The position numbers were made by a program, and so were the translations under genes. 64,000 bases of DNA, from contig NZ_PYBV01000018.1 of assembly GCF_003205615.1 (NCBI RefSeq), positions 81,897-145,896 on the forward strand, read 5' to 3'. The notes beneath the pieces were generated by a model. That model searched no databases and was not told the DNA's origin. It saw only the letters and a list, made by a program, of their open reading frames with translations. The stretch is from Micromonospora arborensis (lineage in GTDB: Bacteria; Actinomycetota; Actinomycetes; Mycobacteriales; Micromonosporaceae). Below, piece by piece: positions 62,552-64,000 of this stretch. Each line of letters starts with the position of its first letter. Within the stretch, counting starts at the first letter, position 1.

Positions 62552-62952
62552 TTTGTCCGCTCCCCGAGTTCGGCTTGCCCGGCATACCGTTGCAGGACTG
62601 GGTTAAGGGTTCTGTAAGCACTTGCCGTAGCCATCCTCCACGGCACCGCCCAGCGGACAAACCACCGCAACCGAGGCCCTGCCGGCTTCGTCCCCTGCCG
62701 CACCGTCTGCACCCCCGGGTCCGGCGGCTACGGCGGCCAGCCGTCGAGGGTGAGCTGCATCACCCAACCCCAAACCCACCCCGCCCTGCCCCGCCCCCGC
62801 CCCTGCCCCGCCCCCGCCAGCCCGCCGATCTTGCACTTCGTGTCGCTCAAATATCCGGTATGCGGCAATAGTCCGGACAGAAAGTGCAAGATCGCCGGGG
62901 CGGGCGGGGCGGGGCCGGGCGGGGCCGGGCGGGGCCACGGGTGGGGTGGGGG
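62552..62952. other. Region upstream of vanR-like gene with palindromic repeat B and G/C-rich tracts
   Basis: 401 bases without a gene. It holds the vanR promoter region (no convincing -10/-35 found), C-rich runs at about 62760-62820, a 67-base family-B palindrome at 62827-62893, and G-rich runs at about 62895-62940 that complement the C-rich runs in an extended hairpin. Confidence 0.6.
62827..62893. repeat. Palindromic repeat family B, copy 1 (67 bases)
   Basis: GATCTTGCACTT pairs with AAGTGCAAGATC; the interior is not paired. The arms continue into flanking CCGCC/GGCGG. The copy at 63926-63991 shares the TCTTGCACTT arm. Confidence 0.75.
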
Positions 62953-63798
62953 TTAGGACAGGGCTGCCCTGATGGTTGCTCTGATGTGTTGAGGGCGGCG
63001 GTAGAGGTCGCGGTCGGTGAAGTAGCGCATGCGCCAGCCCGCAGCATCCAGCCAGTTCATCCGCTCTCGGTCGTACCGGAGTCGACTGCGGTCCAGGTGC
63101 GACAGCCCGTCGTACTCGATGCCAATCCGACGCTCGCGATAGCCCAGGTCAAGCCGGTAGAGAGGTTGGCCGTAGTCGTCGTTCACCCAGAGTTGCGGCT
63201 CGGGCGGCGGCAGGCCTCCGTCGATCAGGATCAGTCGCAGTTGGCTCTCCTGCCGGCATTCTGCTCGACCGTCAGCCAGCGAGATGAGTTGCCGGGCCTG
63301 CCGGACCCCACGCAAGGCACCGTGCACCGAGACCTCCGCCAGCAGGTCGTCCTGGCAGACCACACCGGACCGGAGTGCGGCGTCGAGCACCGGCAGGGCG
63401 TCGAGCCTCCGAACGGCGCGGGCCAGGTCGACGGCGCAGCGGGCAGGAGGTACGCAGGGCAGCCCTGCCACGAAGACTGGATCAACAGATAGAACGCTCC
63501 GGTGTACGACAACCCCGGGCAGGCGGGGCTTCGGCACCTCGGCGGGCAACTGGACGTGGATCAGGTCGTCCCGCAGCACCCCGAAACCGTGCCGGCGCGC
63601 GGCACTCTGCCTCGCCAACATGGCCCCTTCAGGCAGACGAAGCATCAGCGCGCGGAGTTGGTCCTCATCACCGCAGGGTTGGTCGGCGTAGACCCCCCGG
63701 CGCACCCGGAACAACTCCTCGCGGCTGAGCCGGGTGCGGATCCGTCCCACTGTGAGTCCGCGCATCAGCGCATCAGTACGCCACAACTGAGTTGCCAT
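62953..63798 (-). CDS. DUF559 / AbiEi-antitoxin-like protein with nuclease-like C-terminal domain
   Basis: 281 residues from the ATG at 63798, the first Met of the family pattern; a longer frame upstream has no support. The N-terminal ~130 residues carry a HTH with LTREELFRVRRGVYAD-like wing sequences (TRLSREELFRVRRGVYADQ) and a body typical of AbiEi-type antitoxins (PEGAMLARQSAARRHGFGV). The C-terminal ~90 residues are DUF559, Vsr/very-short-patch-repair-like: YRLDLGYRERRIGIEYDGLSHLDRSRLRYDRERMNWLDAAGWRMRYFT. No partner toxin gene is adjacent. Such proteins are abundant in Micromonospora genomes; their role is unknown. Confidence 0.75.
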   Translation of the reverse strand: MATQLWRTDALMRGLTVGRIRTRLSREELFRVRRGVYADQPCGDEDQLRALMLRLPEGAMLARQSAARRHGFGVLRDDLIHVQLPAEVPKPRLPGVVVHRSVLSVDPVFVAGLPCVPPARCAVDLARAVRRLDALPVLDAALRSGVVCQDDLLAEVSVHGALRGVRQARQLISLADGRAECRQESQLRLILIDGGLPPPEPQLWVNDDYGQPLYRLDLGYRERRIGIEYDGLSHLDRSRLRYDRERMNWLDAAGWRMRYFTDRDLYRRPQHIRATIRAALS

Positions 63799-63925
63799 GA
63801 CAGCAGGCTGACCGACCCATGACCCCAGGAAAGTCCCCCACGACCCACCTGTGGAAAACAAACCCCCCTGTGGACAAACCCCACCCCACCCCTCTCTCGT
63901 GCTAACACCCCCTCCCCCCGTCGGC

Positions 63926-63991
63926 GATCTTGCACTTTCGGTCGAAGAAATGCCCGATACAGGAGGAAAGCGAGGGCCGAAAGTGCAAGAC
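63926..63991. repeat. Palindromic repeat family B, copy 2 (66 bases)
   Basis: TCTTGCACTTTCGG and CCGAAAGTGCAAGA pair perfectly (14 bp) around a non-paired interior. It lies between the DUF559 gene and the window edge. A half copy of the same arm also lies at 8015-8027. Confidence 0.8.
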
Positions 63992-64000
63992 GCTTCTATG

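Overview
The window is a high-GC actinobacterial chromosome segment, most likely from Micromonospora or a close relative in the Micromonosporaceae. The reasons are the codon and GC use, a tmRNA tag ending in ALAA, leaderless-looking starts, and gene order shared with Mycobacterium tuberculosis: an Rv3235-family gene, secA, hpf, a comF gene, lpqB, mtrB, mtrA, ahcY, manA, a SIS-domain gene and manB follow one another as Rv3235 to Rv3257c do (order recalled from general knowledge). Most genes lie on the minus strand.

Layout. 1-6.2 kb: the 5' end of a minus-strand gene, a VWA/AAA+ ATPase pair (Rv0959/Rv0958-like), a NarL-type two-component pair and a hemerythrin protein. 6.2-14.0 kb: an aldo/keto reductase, an SdpI-family membrane protein, the zinc-free L36 paralogue, tRNA-Ala(GGC), a YqgE protein, a methylthioadenosine phosphorylase-like enzyme, a ThDP-dependent benzoylformate decarboxylase-like enzyme, a lipoprotein and two poorly known proteins. 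14.0-18.0 kb: the tmRNA (ssrA), smpB, ftsX, ftsE and prfB, joining ribosome rescue, divisome ABC transporter and translation termination. 18-24 kb: a PadR regulator, P5C dehydrogenase and small conserved actinobacterial genes. 24-47.6 kb: the secA to manB housekeeping block, interrupted by a tandem pair of double-GNAT genes and by an efeUOB iron-uptake operon with two iron-box-like operators. Within it, manB, trm112-like, SIS, CDF and manA sit together for mannose-phosphate metabolism.

47.6-57 kb is accessory. Endonuclease V and a TPR protein lie among dispersed palindromic repeats and a tandem repeat. Then comes a five-gene polymorphic-toxin operon: YbaB-like, WXG-like, a 1459-residue protein, and two small candidate immunity genes. 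The large protein has a CpnT-like N-terminus, a 7 x 9-residue repeat, a papain-like/glutamine-deamidase-like domain and a RelA/SpoT-like C-terminal domain. A divergent gene fuses a YwqJ-like deaminase to a SUKH-3-like immunity domain. No type VII secretion core gene is present, so the export route must lie elsewhere.

57-62.6 kb resembles a glycopeptide-resistance cluster: VanR/VanS-like regulators, an acyltransferase-3 membrane protein, a fold-type II PLP enzyme of the serine racemase/threonine dehydratase family, a 63-codon remnant of a D-Ala-D-X ligase, and a VanX-like D,D-dipeptidase, all on one strand and largely overlapping. The missing ligase body makes it unusual. The window ends with a DUF559/AbiEi-like gene and palindromic repeats.

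Functional names rest on residue motifs and context read by eye; no database search was run. Start codons were chosen from ribosome-binding sites, -10-like boxes, overlaps and family lengths, and several differ from the longest open frame.
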